From contig OY770026.1 of assembly GCA_963669455.1 (NCBI GenBank), positions 1,116,001 through 1,180,000 of the forward strand: 64,000 bases of DNA, in the 5' to 3' direction. Source of the stretch: JAWKWH01 sp963669455 (GTDB taxonomy: Bacteria; Pseudomonadota; Alphaproteobacteria; Rhizobiales; Rhizobiaceae). The notes below the pieces were generated by a model that saw nothing but the letters and a program-made list of their open reading frames with translations, was not told the origin of the DNA and searched no databases. How positions within the stretch are numbered: the first letter of the stretch is position 1; each line of letters starts with the position of its first letter. This document shows positions 33,166-42,500 of this stretch, in pieces. A program made the translations under genes and the position numbers.

Positions 33166-34217
33166 ACCCAGCCCGACAGTTCACGGCGGACCAGCGTTTC
33201 GATCACCTCCATCCCGGCGTCGCTGTCGTTGAGGCAGGGAATATGCGTGAAATTCTCACCGCCCGCCTCGTGGAAAATTTCGCCCGCCTCGCCGGCAATC
33301 TCCTCTAACGTTTCCAGACAGTCGGACACGAAGCCCGGATTGAACACGGCGATGGATTTGACACCGTCCCCGGCGAGTTTTTCCACGGTCTTGTCGGTAT
33401 AGGGCTGTAGCCATTCCTCCGGGCCGAAGCGTGACTGAAAGCAGGTCATCAGCTTTTTTTCATCCCAGCCGAGACGTTCGCGCAGCAATCTGCTCGTTTT
33501 CATGCAGTGGCAGTGATAGGGATCGCCTTTGGAAAAATAACTTTGCGGAATGCCGTGATAAGACGCGATCACCACCTCCGGTTCGAATGTGAGCGATGAC
33601 AAATGGCTTTCAATCGAGCGGGCGAGCGCGTCGATATAGGCTGGCTCGTCATGATAGGGAGGCACCGTGCGAATGGCCGGCTGAAAGCGCATTTTCATCA
33701 ATGATTCAAAAAACTTGTCGTTGACGGTGGCGGTCGTCGTCGCCGAATATTGCGGATAGAGCGGGAACATGACAATGCGGGTGCAGCCCGACTGCATCAT
33801 CTCGCCGACAATGCTGTCGATTGACGGGTTGCCGTATCGCATGGCCCAGCGGACATCGACATGTTTTATCTCCGCCAGCGCTTCCGTCAATTTTTCGGCC
33901 TGTGAGCGGGTGAAGGTGCGAAGCGGCGATTCGTCGAGTTCCTTGTTCCAGATGGAAGCGTAAAGCGCGCCTGATTTCTTCGGCCTGGTGTTAAGCACAA
34001 TGCCATAGAGGATCGGATACCAGATCGCGCGCGGCCATTCGATGACGCGCTTGTCGGACAAAAACTCGCGCAAATACCGCCGCATGGGAGCGACTTCGGT
34101 TCCGTCCGGCGTTCCTAGATTGATCAACAGCACCCCGGTTTTGGGCGGGTTGACCCTGGGGTGTCCGGCGGGCAGCGGGCCGATGGCCGTCGCATCAGCG
34201 GATAAAGTCTTGTTCAT
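33162..34217 (-). CDS. hemH: Ferrochelatase
   Basis: 351 residues. Inserts ferrous iron into protoporphyrin IX, the last step of heme synthesis, at the inner membrane. Family features: KTGVLLINLGTPDGTEVAPM, RRYLREFLSDKRVIEWPRAI, the proximal region VVIASYHGIPQSYFSKGDPY with the iron-binding His in SYHG, LTCFQSRFG-like segment (MTCFQSRFGPEEWLQPYTDK), and NPGFVSDCLETLEEI with a conserved Glu. It lies downstream of a strong hairpin terminator and has its own promoter. Convergent 4-base overlap with the response regulator. Confidence 0.95.
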   Translation of the reverse strand: MNKTLSADATAIGPLPAGHPRVNPPKTGVLLINLGTPDGTEVAPMRRYLREFLSDKRVIEWPRAIWYPILYGIVLNTRPKKSGALYASIWNKELDESPLRTFTRSQAEKLTEALAEIKHVDVRWAMRYGNPSIDSIVGEMMQSGCTRIVMFPLYPQYSATTTATVNDKFFESLMKMRFQPAIRTVPPYHDEPAYIDALARSIESHLSSLTFEPEVVIASYHGIPQSYFSKGDPYHCHCMKTSRLLRERLGWDEKKLMTCFQSRFGPEEWLQPYTDKTVEKLAGDGVKSIAVFNPGFVSDCLETLEEIAGEAGEIFHEAGGENFTHIPCLNDSDAGMEVIETLVRRELSGWV

Positions 34218-34306
34218 GCAGCACTTCCAAAGGTTTTGTCGTTTTCAACAGCACAGATAGGGCATCGGCTGCAAGTTTGGAACTGTTCAAAACAGGCAGG
34301 AAGGGT

Positions 34307-34340
34307 AAACCCCCGCCGGCATGTCTGTCGGCGGGGGTTT
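34307..34340. terminator. Strong G+C-rich hairpin terminator
   Basis: AAACCCCCGCCG (34307-34318) pairs perfectly with CGGCGGGGGTTT (34329-34340) around a 10-base loop. It lies just beyond the 3' end of the minus-strand 5'-nucleotidase gene and before hemH, so it likely ends the nucleotidase transcript and isolates hemH. Confidence 0.8.
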
Positions 34341-34362
34341 TGGGTATGTGAAAAACGGTTCG

Positions 34363-36366
34363 TTATTTCGCCGGCGGCACCGTCAATTCCGTGCCGATTT
34401 TCATTCGCCGGGCGCGGACATCCGGGTTGGCTTTGGCGATCATCTTCCACATCTGGCCATCGCCGTAATAGGTTTTTGCCAGTTTCCAGAAATTGTCGCC
34501 GCGCATCACCATGTGCATCTTGGCGGCCATCTGGCTTTCGTCCGTCTTTTCCATCGTGGTGTCTTCGGTTGCCGGTTCCTCAATTTTGGCCTCCATTTTC
34601 ATTTCGGCTTCGGCAGGGGAGTTCTTGATTTTCGGCGCTTCGGTGGAAAGCGTATTGGACGTGGCCGGCAATTCAGGCGTGACGATTGCGGCGTCAGCCT
34701 TCTTTTTCATCTCGGCTTTTTCCATTGTGGCGTCCTCGTCGCCGGCCTTTTTCATGGTTGCGGCAACTTCGATAATCCGGCCATCGAGATAAGGCTGATA
34801 GGGCTGATTGCTGGCCAGATATTCGGCAACGACCAGTTCGACGCCGGGGCCGTAATCGTAGACATTCCTGGCGTTTTCGGCGAACAGCCTGTAGCCGTCA
34901 CCGCCACTGCGAATGAAATTGTTTGCGGCGATGTAATAGAATTTCTCCGGATCGATCGGCGCCCAGGCGTCCTCGTCTTTGACCTCGACATTTGAAATGC
35001 GGCCCTCATTGGGCGTGACATTTAAGTCGAATGTGTAGCGCAGGCCTGAAACCTGCGGGAAGCGGCCCTTGCCATCCTCGACCTGACTGACGCCCGATTC
35101 AAGCGAGGCGATCAGGTCGGCGCCGGACAGTTCGAATGTTGCAAGCGTGTTCTGGAACGGCAGTACTGTCAGCACTTCGCCCATGGTGATTTCGCCGGCG
35201 TCGATGGATGCGCGCAAGCCGCCGCCATTGGCGATCGCAATCTGCACACCCTGGTCCTTGACGCTATCCAGGATGGCATCGGCTACGAGATTGCCCATCT
35301 GGCATTCCCGTGCCCGGCAGTTTTTTCGGTCTCCGTCGATGGCGATGGCGGTTTCCGAAACGCGCTTGGCTTTCAGTTCCTCAATCGGCTGGGCCAGTTC
35401 GGCGATGCGGTCGAGCACGGCCTGGTCGGGCTGCACGCTGGAATCCAGCAGGATCGGTTCGCCGGTTGCAGCCGTCACTACACCATTGTCGTCAAAGGTG
35501 ACGGCAAGCTCGCCTAAATACTTCGAAAAGGCGTAGGCCTGCACCACCGGCACCTTGTAGCCGCCTGGATTGTCGACCCAGGTGGGGTAGGGGCCGTCGG
35601 CCTTTTCGTTGGTGTTGGACAACAGTGTGTTCGTGTGGCCGCCGACCACGACATCGACGCCGGGTATCTTGGCTATCGCTGCCAGATCGCGGGGATAGCC
35701 GACATGGGTGAGTGCGATGATTTTGTCGATGCCTTCGGCCTTCAGCGCCTCTGCGGCTGAGGTGATTGCCGCCACGTCCTCGGCAATCAGCACATGGTCG
35801 CCGGGCGAAGACAGATCGTCCGTGTCATTGGCCACGGCGCCGATAATGCCGATCTTTTTGCCTCCGGCCTCGAGCACCACATGGGGCTTTACCCTGTCGC
35901 CCAGCTTGGAACTGTGGCTCGCCACCACATTGGCCGACAGGACAGGGAATTTGGCGGCATCGAGAAATGTTGCAAGACCCGCTTCGCCATCGTCGAACTC
36001 GTGATTGCCGACCGCCATGGCGTCGGTTTTCATCAGATTCAAAAATTCCGCTTCAACCGCACCTTTGTAGGTGTTGTAGAACAGCGTTCCTTGAAAATTA
36101 TCGCCGGCATTCAAAAACAGAACATTGTCGCCATGCCTGTTGCGGGCGTCGGCCACCGCGGTAACGAGACGTGCCGCGCCGCCAAAGCATTTGCCTTCCT
36201 TTTCGTCGTCATTGCTGCAGGTCGAATCATATTTGTTGATGGATTCGATGCGGCTGTGCCAATCGTTGATATGCAGAATATTGAGCGTGTAGTCGGCGTA
36301 GGCTGCCGGTGCTGAAAGCATTAATGCCGTTGCTGACACGGTTGCGTAACAGAGAATTTTTTTCAT
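34363..36366 (-). CDS. 5'-nucleotidase/metallophosphatase with C-terminal LysM domain
   Basis: 667 residues. Signal peptide at about 1-24. Metallophosphatase domain about 25-310 with INDWHSRIE, NAGDNFQGTLFYN, AVGNHEFDDGE and LTHVGY plus VVGGHTNTLL metal motifs; 5'-nucleotidase C-terminal domain about 330-510 (ANGGGLRASIDAGEITMGEV, SGGDGY substrate loop). Then an acidic Lys/Glu/Ala segment with repeats of KKADA- and ATMEKAE-type, and a LysM motif at the end (VMRGDNFWKLAKTYYGDGQM, IAKANPDVRARRMKIG). By family it removes phosphate from nucleotides or UDP-sugars in the periplasm; the LysM should hold it on peptidoglycan, an unusual addition. Confidence 0.92.
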   Translation of the reverse strand: MKKILCYATVSATALMLSAPAAYADYTLNILHINDWHSRIESINKYDSTCSNDDEKEGKCFGGAARLVTAVADARNRHGDNVLFLNAGDNFQGTLFYNTYKGAVEAEFLNLMKTDAMAVGNHEFDDGEAGLATFLDAAKFPVLSANVVASHSSKLGDRVKPHVVLEAGGKKIGIIGAVANDTDDLSSPGDHVLIAEDVAAITSAAEALKAEGIDKIIALTHVGYPRDLAAIAKIPGVDVVVGGHTNTLLSNTNEKADGPYPTWVDNPGGYKVPVVQAYAFSKYLGELAVTFDDNGVVTAATGEPILLDSSVQPDQAVLDRIAELAQPIEELKAKRVSETAIAIDGDRKNCRARECQMGNLVADAILDSVKDQGVQIAIANGGGLRASIDAGEITMGEVLTVLPFQNTLATFELSGADLIASLESGVSQVEDGKGRFPQVSGLRYTFDLNVTPNEGRISNVEVKDEDAWAPIDPEKFYYIAANNFIRSGGDGYRLFAENARNVYDYGPGVELVVAEYLASNQPYQPYLDGRIIEVAATMKKAGDEDATMEKAEMKKKADAAIVTPELPATSNTLSTEAPKIKNSPAEAEMKMEAKIEEPATEDTTMEKTDESQMAAKMHMVMRGDNFWKLAKTYYGDGQMWKMIAKANPDVRARRMKIGTELTVPPAK

Positions 36367-36503
36367 TGGTTTGCCTCGCGGTTGTTGGATTTTACTTTGG
36401 TGGCACCAGATTTTGTCAAAACAAATACATTACATGGTCTGTCCCCATGTTTTCACCGCGACAATGTTGATGCAAGACACGCTCCAATTACCGCCAAATG
36501 GCG

Positions 36504-37748
36504 TCATTTCGAGTAATCGCGTTTGTCGGCGATCACCAGACCATCATTGGGCAGGGATCCCGGCGCGGCTATTTCGACAGTTCCACCCAGTTTGGTGATT
36601 TCGCGCATGGTTTTGCAAAGCGCGTTATCATCTATGCCGGCCGCCTCCACGTGCAATGTCATGGCATCTTGCTCGCCATCGCGCACCACGACCAGCCTTG
36701 CCTTTTTCACCCCGGGATGCCGTTTGACGATTTCGGCTATCTGCTTCGGGTCAACGAACGTGCCCTTGATTTTGGTCCGCTGATCGGCGCGCCCCATCCA
36801 GCCCTTGATGCGGGTATTGGTCCGGCCGCATGGCGATGGTCCAGATAGCGTTGCCGACATGTCTCCGGTGCCGAACCTGACCAGGGGATAGGCGGCGTTG
36901 AAGGTGGTGACGACAATCTCGCCTACTTCGCCTTCGGCCACCGGATCGTCCGTACCCGGCCGGACGATTTCGACAATCATATCCTCGTTTAAGACCATGC
37001 CGGGGTTGGGATTTCCGTCACCATCGAGCGTCTCATAGGCGATGACACCACAATCGGCGATGGCGTAGCATTGAACGACGTTTACGCCGCGATCGCGATA
37101 TTCGTCGCGAAGTGAGGGAAACAAAGCGCCGCCCGACACCAGGCCGCGCGTTATCGATGACAGATCCCTGCCGGTCTCGGCGGCCTTGTCGAGCATGACT
37201 TTCAAAAAATCGGGTGTTCCGCAATAGACATCGGGCCTTAGGGTTTCTGCTGCATCAAGCTGCATGTCGGTGTTGCCGATACCGGCTGGAAACACCGTGC
37301 AACCAAGTGCGCGAGCGCCCTCATCTAAGATAAAACCACCCGGTGTCATGTGGTAGGCGAAAGCGTTGTGGATGGTGTCGCCGGCCCTGATGCCGGCAGC
37401 AATAAAGGCGCGTGCGGCATTCCACGGATCGACACCAAGACCCTGCGGCTCGAAAACCGGTCCTGGCGACATGAAGATACGGTTGCCGCCAAGAGCAGCC
37501 GGATTAACGAAGCCACCGAAAGGCGGGTCAGTGCGTTGCATCTCCATCAATTCCGCCTTGCGCAGAACCGGTAGTTTTGCCAGTGCCTCACGGTCGGTAA
37601 GTGTGGAGACGTCGTGGCCGTCGAGCCATCTGGCAAGACCCGGTACATGGACAACGGCTTTCGTCAGATGGGTTTGCAGCGTTTCAAACAGCCTGGCTTC
37701 GCGCGTCTCTTTCGCCGCCGTTTCCTTTTCGTCGAAATATCCGGTCAT
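36504..37748 (-). CDS. Phenylacetate-CoA ligase-like AMP-binding enzyme
   Basis: 414 residues from ATG 37748 (AAGGGG upstream). It belongs to the PaaK branch of adenylate-forming enzymes: YFDEKE near the N-terminus, KLPVLRKAELMEMQ, HNAFAYHMTPGGFILDEGAR, GTPDFLKVMLDKA, FVDPKQIAEIVKRHPGVKKA. The usual phosphate loop (S/T-S-G-T-T-G) is replaced by MSPGPVFEPQG, so substrate or even activity may differ from true phenylacetate-CoA ligases. No phenylacetate genes are nearby. It is probably cytoplasmic, likely an acyl-CoA ligase of unknown acid. Confidence 0.78.
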   Translation of the reverse strand: MTGYFDEKETAAKETREARLFETLQTHLTKAVVHVPGLARWLDGHDVSTLTDREALAKLPVLRKAELMEMQRTDPPFGGFVNPAALGGNRIFMSPGPVFEPQGLGVDPWNAARAFIAAGIRAGDTIHNAFAYHMTPGGFILDEGARALGCTVFPAGIGNTDMQLDAAETLRPDVYCGTPDFLKVMLDKAAETGRDLSSITRGLVSGGALFPSLRDEYRDRGVNVVQCYAIADCGVIAYETLDGDGNPNPGMVLNEDMIVEIVRPGTDDPVAEGEVGEIVVTTFNAAYPLVRFGTGDMSATLSGPSPCGRTNTRIKGWMGRADQRTKIKGTFVDPKQIAEIVKRHPGVKKARLVVVRDGEQDAMTLHVEAAGIDDNALCKTMREITKLGGTVEIAAPGSLPNDGLVIADKRDYSK

Positions 37749-37859
37749 GACACCGCCCCTTGCCGAAAGCCCAAAAACCAATTCCCAAAATCAACTCAAT
37801 GGGCAATCGCCTCATACTTATCAAGGCCGACCTTTGACGTAAGTGGTCTAAAGTCCCAT

Positions 37860-38537
37860 TCAGCGCAGCAGCCTGATCCAGCGGGCGATGTTGACCATCG
37901 ACATCAGCGCACCGGCGACATAGGTGAGCGCTGCGGCCCGCAGCAGGTTTCTGACTGCAGGAAGGTCTTTTTCGCCAAGATATCTGCCTTCTTCAAGAAT
38001 CGGCAGCGCTTTTGAGAAGCTGGCATCGAATTCGACCGGCAGTGTCACGATACTGACGATGACGCGAATGCCCAGCAGCGCGATGCCGATTGCGAGAATG
38101 CCGAAGAAGGCGGCTGGAACTCTCGCCAGCGCGGCCAATAGCGGTGCGGCGATAAAAAAGATGCCGGCAAAGCGGTCGGTGACCGCGGCGAATTTCGCCA
38201 GTTTCTGACGCAGCGCCAGCATCGGCTCGCCGTGTGCATCCTGAATGGCATGTGCGACTTCGTGGGCGGCGATTGCAGCGGCGGCAAGCGAACGGCCGTC
38301 ATGATGTTGCGGCAGCAGCCGTACCACCTTGGCGCCGGGGTCGTAGTGGTCGCCCCGGTCGGTGGTCTCAACCGTCACACCACGAAGCTTGAAATGTTCG
38401 ATCAGATGCAGCGCCAGTTCGCCCCCCGTTCCAGGCAGGTCCGGCCGGTTCTTGCCGTGAGCCGACAGTGTGTAGCGCACCCACAATTGTGGCGCGACAA
38501 TGATTACCAGAACTGCTGCTATCGCCAGAATTGCCAA
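37860..38537 (-). CDS. YugP-type membrane zinc metallopeptidase
   Basis: 225 residues, TTG start at 38537, nine bases after the omp10-like stop. Family Zn_peptidase_2: N-terminal hydrophobic helix (2-20), HEVAH at residues 92-96 followed by AIQDAHGEP, and three further hydrophobic segments (about 118-135, 140-165 and 203-218). It would be an integral membrane protease of unknown substrate. It probably shares a transcript with the lipoprotein gene upstream. Confidence 0.88.
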   Translation of the reverse strand: MAILAIAAVLVIIVAPQLWVRYTLSAHGKNRPDLPGTGGELALHLIEHFKLRGVTVETTDRGDHYDPGAKVVRLLPQHHDGRSLAAAAIAAHEVAHAIQDAHGEPMLALRQKLAKFAAVTDRFAGIFFIAAPLLAALARVPAAFFGILAIGIALLGIRVIVSIVTLPVEFDASFSKALPILEEGRYLGEKDLPAVRNLLRAAALTYVAGALMSMVNIARWIRLLR

Positions 38538-38546
38538 TGTAGTCTG

Positions 38547-38912
38547 CTAGGCGCGCCGAACCAGAACGAACTGTGCGCCTGTGGCGCTGGTGCAGTTTAG
38601 CTGACGGCTGGATGCCAATGCGCAATTGGCCTTACTGGTCGACTGCCGGATGATCGAGTTGATCGTAATCTCGACCAGCGTCTGGCTGATATAGCGATAG
38701 GTGCCGGTTGCCAGCAATTCGCCCGTATCGGTTGCCGTGCTGCGAAACTGGCCACCGTTGAAGCTTGAGATAGCGACACCGTCCGTGCCGGCCCATTCAC
38801 CGTCGACGCTGTCCGGCTGGTTGATGCGCGGCGCAAAGCCGGGCCCGGAGGTTGTGCAGCCGGCAAGCCAGATTATGGCGGCAAGGCCGGCAAATTTCCG
38901 TATTTTGGTCAT
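38547..38912 (-). CDS. omp10: Omp10-like outer-membrane lipoprotein
   Basis: 121 residues. Lipoprotein signal with lipobox LAGC, so Cys19 would be acylated. The mature part resembles Brucella Omp10 closely in the C-terminal half: FNGGQFRSTATDTGELLATG, QTLVEITINSIIRQSTSKAN, CALASSRQLNCTSATGAQF. In Brucella it is a minor surface-exposed lipoprotein involved in outer-membrane integrity. Two conserved Cys in the mature domain (NCALA, LNCTS) may form a disulfide. Upstream of the YugP-type protease with 9 bases between them. Confidence 0.87.
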   Translation of the reverse strand: MTKIRKFAGLAAIIWLAGCTTSGPGFAPRINQPDSVDGEWAGTDGVAISSFNGGQFRSTATDTGELLATGTYRYISQTLVEITINSIIRQSTSKANCALASSRQLNCTSATGAQFVLVRRA

Positions 38913-39018
38913 CGATAGTCCTCTGCTCGTGCGAGTTGCACCACGGCGTGGATGTTAGGCGTTAGTTTGACGAAAACAAGACAGTCTATTGCCTTGCAGC
39001 GGCCCTTCTTTGGGTCTG

Positions 39019-39555
39019 TCATTGCTGTGTCTCGGCCAGTTCCTTGAGCGAGGCCAGCCCTTTTTCGAAGTCGGCGCCGACCCAGCCTTCGATCATCAGG
39101 CCGAAATAACGCCCAATCGGATTCATGCCCAAATCGGTCTCAAAACTCCACGTAACCTTGGTATCATCACCGGATGGGGCAAGATCGAAGGCTGCCTCTG
39201 CTGCTCCCTGACCATCAAATTCAAGCTTTGTTTTAACGTGTTTGTTGGCTTCAGACGCGATGATTTCCTGCGATCCGTTGCCGACGCTGGCGTGGTCACT
39301 TCGCCATTGGTTTTTCTGCCCGGCACCGGATTCCGGCCCTGAATAGGTCACTTTCATGTTGGGATCGATTTTTGCCCAGGGCGACCATTTTTCGAATTCT
39401 TTCAGATTGTTTATCAGCGGAAAAACCGTTTCCGCCGGGGCGGCGATGACGATAGAGCGGTCCAACGCCACATGGCGCGGCAGGATATAGGCGATCGCCA
39501 CGGCGGCAACGACCAGGACCACAAGTCCAATGAGTATTCGCTTCAGCGTTTTCAT
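39019..39555 (-). CDS. SRPBCC-family protein (polyketide-cyclase-like)
   Basis: 178 residues. N-terminal hydrophobic helix (7-25) that likely anchors the protein in the membrane, then a START/Bet-v1-like SRPBCC domain: LDRSIVIAAPAETVFPLINN, FEKWSPWAKIDPNMKVTYSG, VTWSFETDLGMNPIGRYFGL. Proteins of this type bind hydrophobic ligands; no specific ligand is known. The sequence fits the widely distributed 'polyketide cyclase/dehydrase' family found as single genes in rhizobia. Confidence 0.85.
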   Translation of the reverse strand: MKTLKRILIGLVVLVVAAVAIAYILPRHVALDRSIVIAAPAETVFPLINNLKEFEKWSPWAKIDPNMKVTYSGPESGAGQKNQWRSDHASVGNGSQEIIASEANKHVKTKLEFDGQGAAEAAFDLAPSGDDTKVTWSFETDLGMNPIGRYFGLMIEGWVGADFEKGLASLKELAETQQ

Positions 39556-39613
39556 CGATTTGCTCCGTTTTCAATACCGCTTGAGGCGGTGACAACGTTG
39601 CCCCTTCGCGAAA

Positions 39614-39757
39614 CTATTTTACCAGCACTTTCTTAAACTGCCACGGATCTTTTTTTGTCGATGTTCCGGTTGAAAAGACTAGGCTGAATCGACGAGTGTC
39701 CAATATGACAATCGGACCGGCGATTTCGCCGTAGACCGGACCTTTGTATCTGGCCAT
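39614..39757 (-). CDS. Small basic protein (47 aa)
   Basis: 47 residues from ATG 39757, which has a strong ribosome binding site (GGAGGG, 6 bases upstream). A longer in-frame start at 39925 would run through the modA start region and lacks support. The sequence (MARYKGPVYGEIAGPIVILD, ending KKDPWQFKKVLVK) is basic and I do not recognise a family. It is divergent from modA and could share its promoter region. Confidence 0.5.
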   Translation of the reverse strand: MARYKGPVYGEIAGPIVILDTRRFSLVFSTGTSTKKDPWQFKKVLVK

Positions 39758-39884
39758 TTGTGCCCTCCGGACTGCTACCTTTGGATGCACGGCAAATGGC
39801 TGCGTTGACAGCGGGGCTCTCGTTAGCACAGATAAAAATTCGTGCAATGAAGTTGTGCGTCTATCAGACTCAGGTTGGAGCTCA

Positions 39885-40634
39885 ATGCTGAAAATACTGG
39901 CGATGATAATGGCTGTTGCCGTCATGTTGCCGGCTGGCGGGGTCCGTGCGGCAGAGGGGCCAACCGTCTTTGCGGCGGCCAGTCTTCGTGACGTTTTGCA
40001 GGAGGCTGCGGCAAAGTATGAGCAAGACGGCCATGGTTCGGTGCGGCTGGTCTTTGCCGCAAGCTCGGTGCTTGCCAGGCAGATAGACGCCGGTGCGCCG
40101 GCTGATCTTTATTTGTCCGCCGATGATCAATGGATGGAATGGCTGGTCGAACGGGGTTCGGTCAACACATCACAGATACGCCCTGTCGCTGGAAACCGGC
40201 TGGTGGTCGCCTATGGCGCGCAACAAACACCACCAGCAAACCTGGATGCGATGCTGACATCGGGCAAGTTTTCAATGGCCGATCCGCGCCATGTCCCGGC
40301 CGGCCGGTACGCCGCCGCCGCCCTTAATAACCTGAACATTCTGGATCTCGTCGAGCCGCATGCGATCTATACGGAAAATGTCCGCGTGGCGCTTGAGTTT
40401 TTGCGCCGGGGCGAAGTTACCGCGGCGATTGTCTATTTTTCGGATCTTGCAATCGCGCCGGAACTGGTCGTGGCGTTTGAATTTCCCGGCGACAGCCATC
40501 CACCGATCCGTTACGTTGCTGCACCGGTGATCGGCACCGATGAGCGCGCGCAGGGGTTTTTGGAGTTTTTGACAGGCGATCAAGGTCAGGCATTTTTTGA
40601 GAAATACGATTTTGGAGCGCCGATGACCCAATGA
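39885..40634 (+). CDS. modA: Molybdate ABC transporter, substrate-binding protein
   Basis: 249 residues from ATG 39885, supported by GGAG at 39877-39880. Signal peptide about 1-22 (IMAVAVMLPAGGVRAAE). Type II periplasmic binding protein with the ModA pattern: VFAAASLRDVLQEAAAKYEQ, FAASSVLARQIDAGAPADLY, LSADDQWMEWL, ADPRHVPAGRYAAAAL and AAIVYFSDLA. It delivers molybdate or tungstate to ModBC. The stop overlaps the modB start (ATGA at 40631). Confidence 0.95.
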   Translation: MLKILAMIMAVAVMLPAGGVRAAEGPTVFAAASLRDVLQEAAAKYEQDGHGSVRLVFAASSVLARQIDAGAPADLYLSADDQWMEWLVERGSVNTSQIRPVAGNRLVVAYGAQQTPPANLDAMLTSGKFSMADPRHVPAGRYAAAALNNLNILDLVEPHAIYTENVRVALEFLRRGEVTAAIVYFSDLAIAPELVVAFEFPGDSHPPIRYVAAPVIGTDERAQGFLEFLTGDQGQAFFEKYDFGAPMTQ

Positions 40635-41314
40635 GCGAAGCCGCCCTATCCATCATTGCGCTTTCGGCGAAGGTTGCCTTTGCGGCGACGGTGGTTTCGC
40701 TGCCGGTTGCGTTTGCAATCGCCTGGCTGCTGGCAAGGTATGATTTTCGGGGCAAGTCGCTTTTGCAGGCCGCCGTGACCCTACCGCTGGTGGTGCCGCC
40801 GGTGGTTACCGGTTACGCCCTGCTGTTGCTGTTTGGCAGCAAGGGTGCGATCGGCCAATGGCTTTACGAGTGGTTCGGCATCGTGTTTGCCTTTCGCTGG
40901 ACCGGTGCGGCCCTTGCCGCCGGCGTGATGGCGTTTCCATTGCTGGTGCGGCCCTTACGTCTGTCCATCGAGGCGGTTGATCCCGGATTGGAGGAAGCCG
41001 CCGCAACGCTTGGCGCATCGCGCCTGATGCGCTTTATGACCGTAGTGCTGCCGCTTGTAATGCCAGGGATTTTGGCTGGGATGATGCTCGGTTTTGCCAA
41101 GGCACTTGGGGAGTTCGGCGCGACAATCACCTTTGTCTCCAATATTCCAGGCGAAACGCAAACCCTGTCGCTGGCGGTCTATTCGCTGCTGCAAAGCCCA
41201 ACGGGTGACGCCGAAGCGCTGAAACTGATTATCGCCTCGATTGTCATCGCGATCAGCGCCGTCATTTTATCGGAGTGGCTCGGGCGGCGTATTGGCCGCA
41301 GAGGCGCATCATGA
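40631..41314 (+). CDS. modB: Molybdate ABC transporter, permease
   Basis: 227 residues with five or six hydrophobic helices and the EAA-type loop EAAATLGASRLMRFMTVVLP followed by LGFAKALGEFGATITFVSNI, typical of ModB. It forms the inner-membrane channel for molybdate. Both neighbours overlap by ATGA, so modA, modB and modC are tightly coupled. Confidence 0.96.
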   Translation: MSEAALSIIALSAKVAFAATVVSLPVAFAIAWLLARYDFRGKSLLQAAVTLPLVVPPVVTGYALLLLFGSKGAIGQWLYEWFGIVFAFRWTGAALAAGVMAFPLLVRPLRLSIEAVDPGLEEAAATLGASRLMRFMTVVLPLVMPGILAGMMLGFAKALGEFGATITFVSNIPGETQTLSLAVYSLLQSPTGDAEALKLIIASIVIAISAVILSEWLGRRIGRRGAS

Positions 41315-42426
41315 GCAGGCTGATCGTCGATATTGCCGGCAAAGCGGGGTCCGGTTTCCCCATTTGCGCCAGGTTTGAATCCGATGCCGGCATTACCGGG
41401 CTGTTCGGACATTCAGGTGCCGGCAAGACAACCGTCTTGAAGATGATCGCCGGGATGCGCCGCCCAAGCTCGGGACGTATCGTGATCGACGGGCAGGTTT
41501 GTTTTGACCGTGAAACGGGTACCGATCTGCCGCCGGCGCGTCGGCGCAGCGGGTTTGTATTTCAGGACGGGCGGCTGTTTCCGCATCTGACGGTGCGCCG
41601 GAATCTCAGTTACGCAAGCTGGGCCGGACGGCGGCAGATGAGCCGGCCATTCTCCGAGGTCGTCGATCTACTTGGGCTCCACGATCTGCTTGATCGCTGG
41701 CCGGACACGCTGTCGGGCGGGGAGAGGCAGCGTGTTGCCATCGGGCGGGCGCTGTTGTCGGATCCGGCTATCCTGCTTATGGACGAGCCGCTTTCCTCGC
41801 TCGATCATATGCGCCGCGCGCATATTTTGCCCTATCTGGAGGCGATCAAGCAGGAAACGAAAATCCCGATCGTTTATGTCAGCCATGAGGTCGATGAAAT
41901 GGCGCGGCTGACGGATACGCTGGTGGTGATGTCCAAGGGTGACGCGACCTCCTTTGGTGAAACGGCGGAGATGTTTGCCCGTCTTGATCTTGGCCCGGCG
42001 CTCGGACGTCAAAAAGCCGGCGTGGTGGTGGATGGCCTGGTCTCGGCGGTCGATGCGGATTGGGGGCTTTTATCGGTCGATGTCGATGGCCAGACAATCG
42101 AGTTGGCAGGGACAGGCTTTGAGGTCGGCCAGCCGGTGAGACTGATGATCCGGGCGCGCGATGTGTCGATTGCCAGCAGCATTCCGCAAAACCTGTCGAT
42201 TAGAAACCGGCTTCGCTGTGTGGTGGAGGAAATGGTAACGGATGACAGTGCGTTTGCAGAACTGTCGCTGCGGATAGGCAGCCAGATCATCCGCTCGCGC
42301 ATAGCGCGGAAATCCGCAAGCGAACTGGCGCTCGGTCCGGGTCAGGAAGTCATAGGATTGCTAAAAGCAGTTTCCGTCGAGCGCCGGGCGATGGTTACCA
42401 AGGCAGGGCAACTTACGCGTCCTTAA
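41311..42426 (+). CDS. modC: Molybdate ABC transporter, ATP-binding protein
   Basis: 371 residues from ATG 41311 (overlap with modB stop). Walker A LFGHSGAGKTTVLK, Q-loop FVFQDGRLFPHLTVRRNL, signature LSGGERQRVAIGRALL, Walker B LLMDEPLSSLD, switch His in VYVSHEVDEM, and a C-terminal molybdate-binding MOP/TOBE domain (about 295-370, LSIRNRLRCVVEEM and following). It powers molybdate import. No modE regulator gene is present in the window. Followed by a terminator. Confidence 0.96.
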   Translation: MSRLIVDIAGKAGSGFPICARFESDAGITGLFGHSGAGKTTVLKMIAGMRRPSSGRIVIDGQVCFDRETGTDLPPARRRSGFVFQDGRLFPHLTVRRNLSYASWAGRRQMSRPFSEVVDLLGLHDLLDRWPDTLSGGERQRVAIGRALLSDPAILLMDEPLSSLDHMRRAHILPYLEAIKQETKIPIVYVSHEVDEMARLTDTLVVMSKGDATSFGETAEMFARLDLGPALGRQKAGVVVDGLVSAVDADWGLLSVDVDGQTIELAGTGFEVGQPVRLMIRARDVSIASSIPQNLSIRNRLRCVVEEMVTDDSAFAELSLRIGSQIIRSRIARKSASELALGPGQEVIGLLKAVSVERRAMVTKAGQLTRP

Positions 42427-42500
42427 CCCTTCTTTAATAAATGTGTTTCATTTTGGTATTAATCAAGCCGGTCTTTCCTCCTCCCGAGACCGGTTGGTTC

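Noticed and set aside
39744..39884. N-terminal extension of modA to 39744
   Set aside because: The extension lacks a ribosome binding site, would mask the signal peptide, and overlaps the small divergent gene; ATG 39885 has GGAG.
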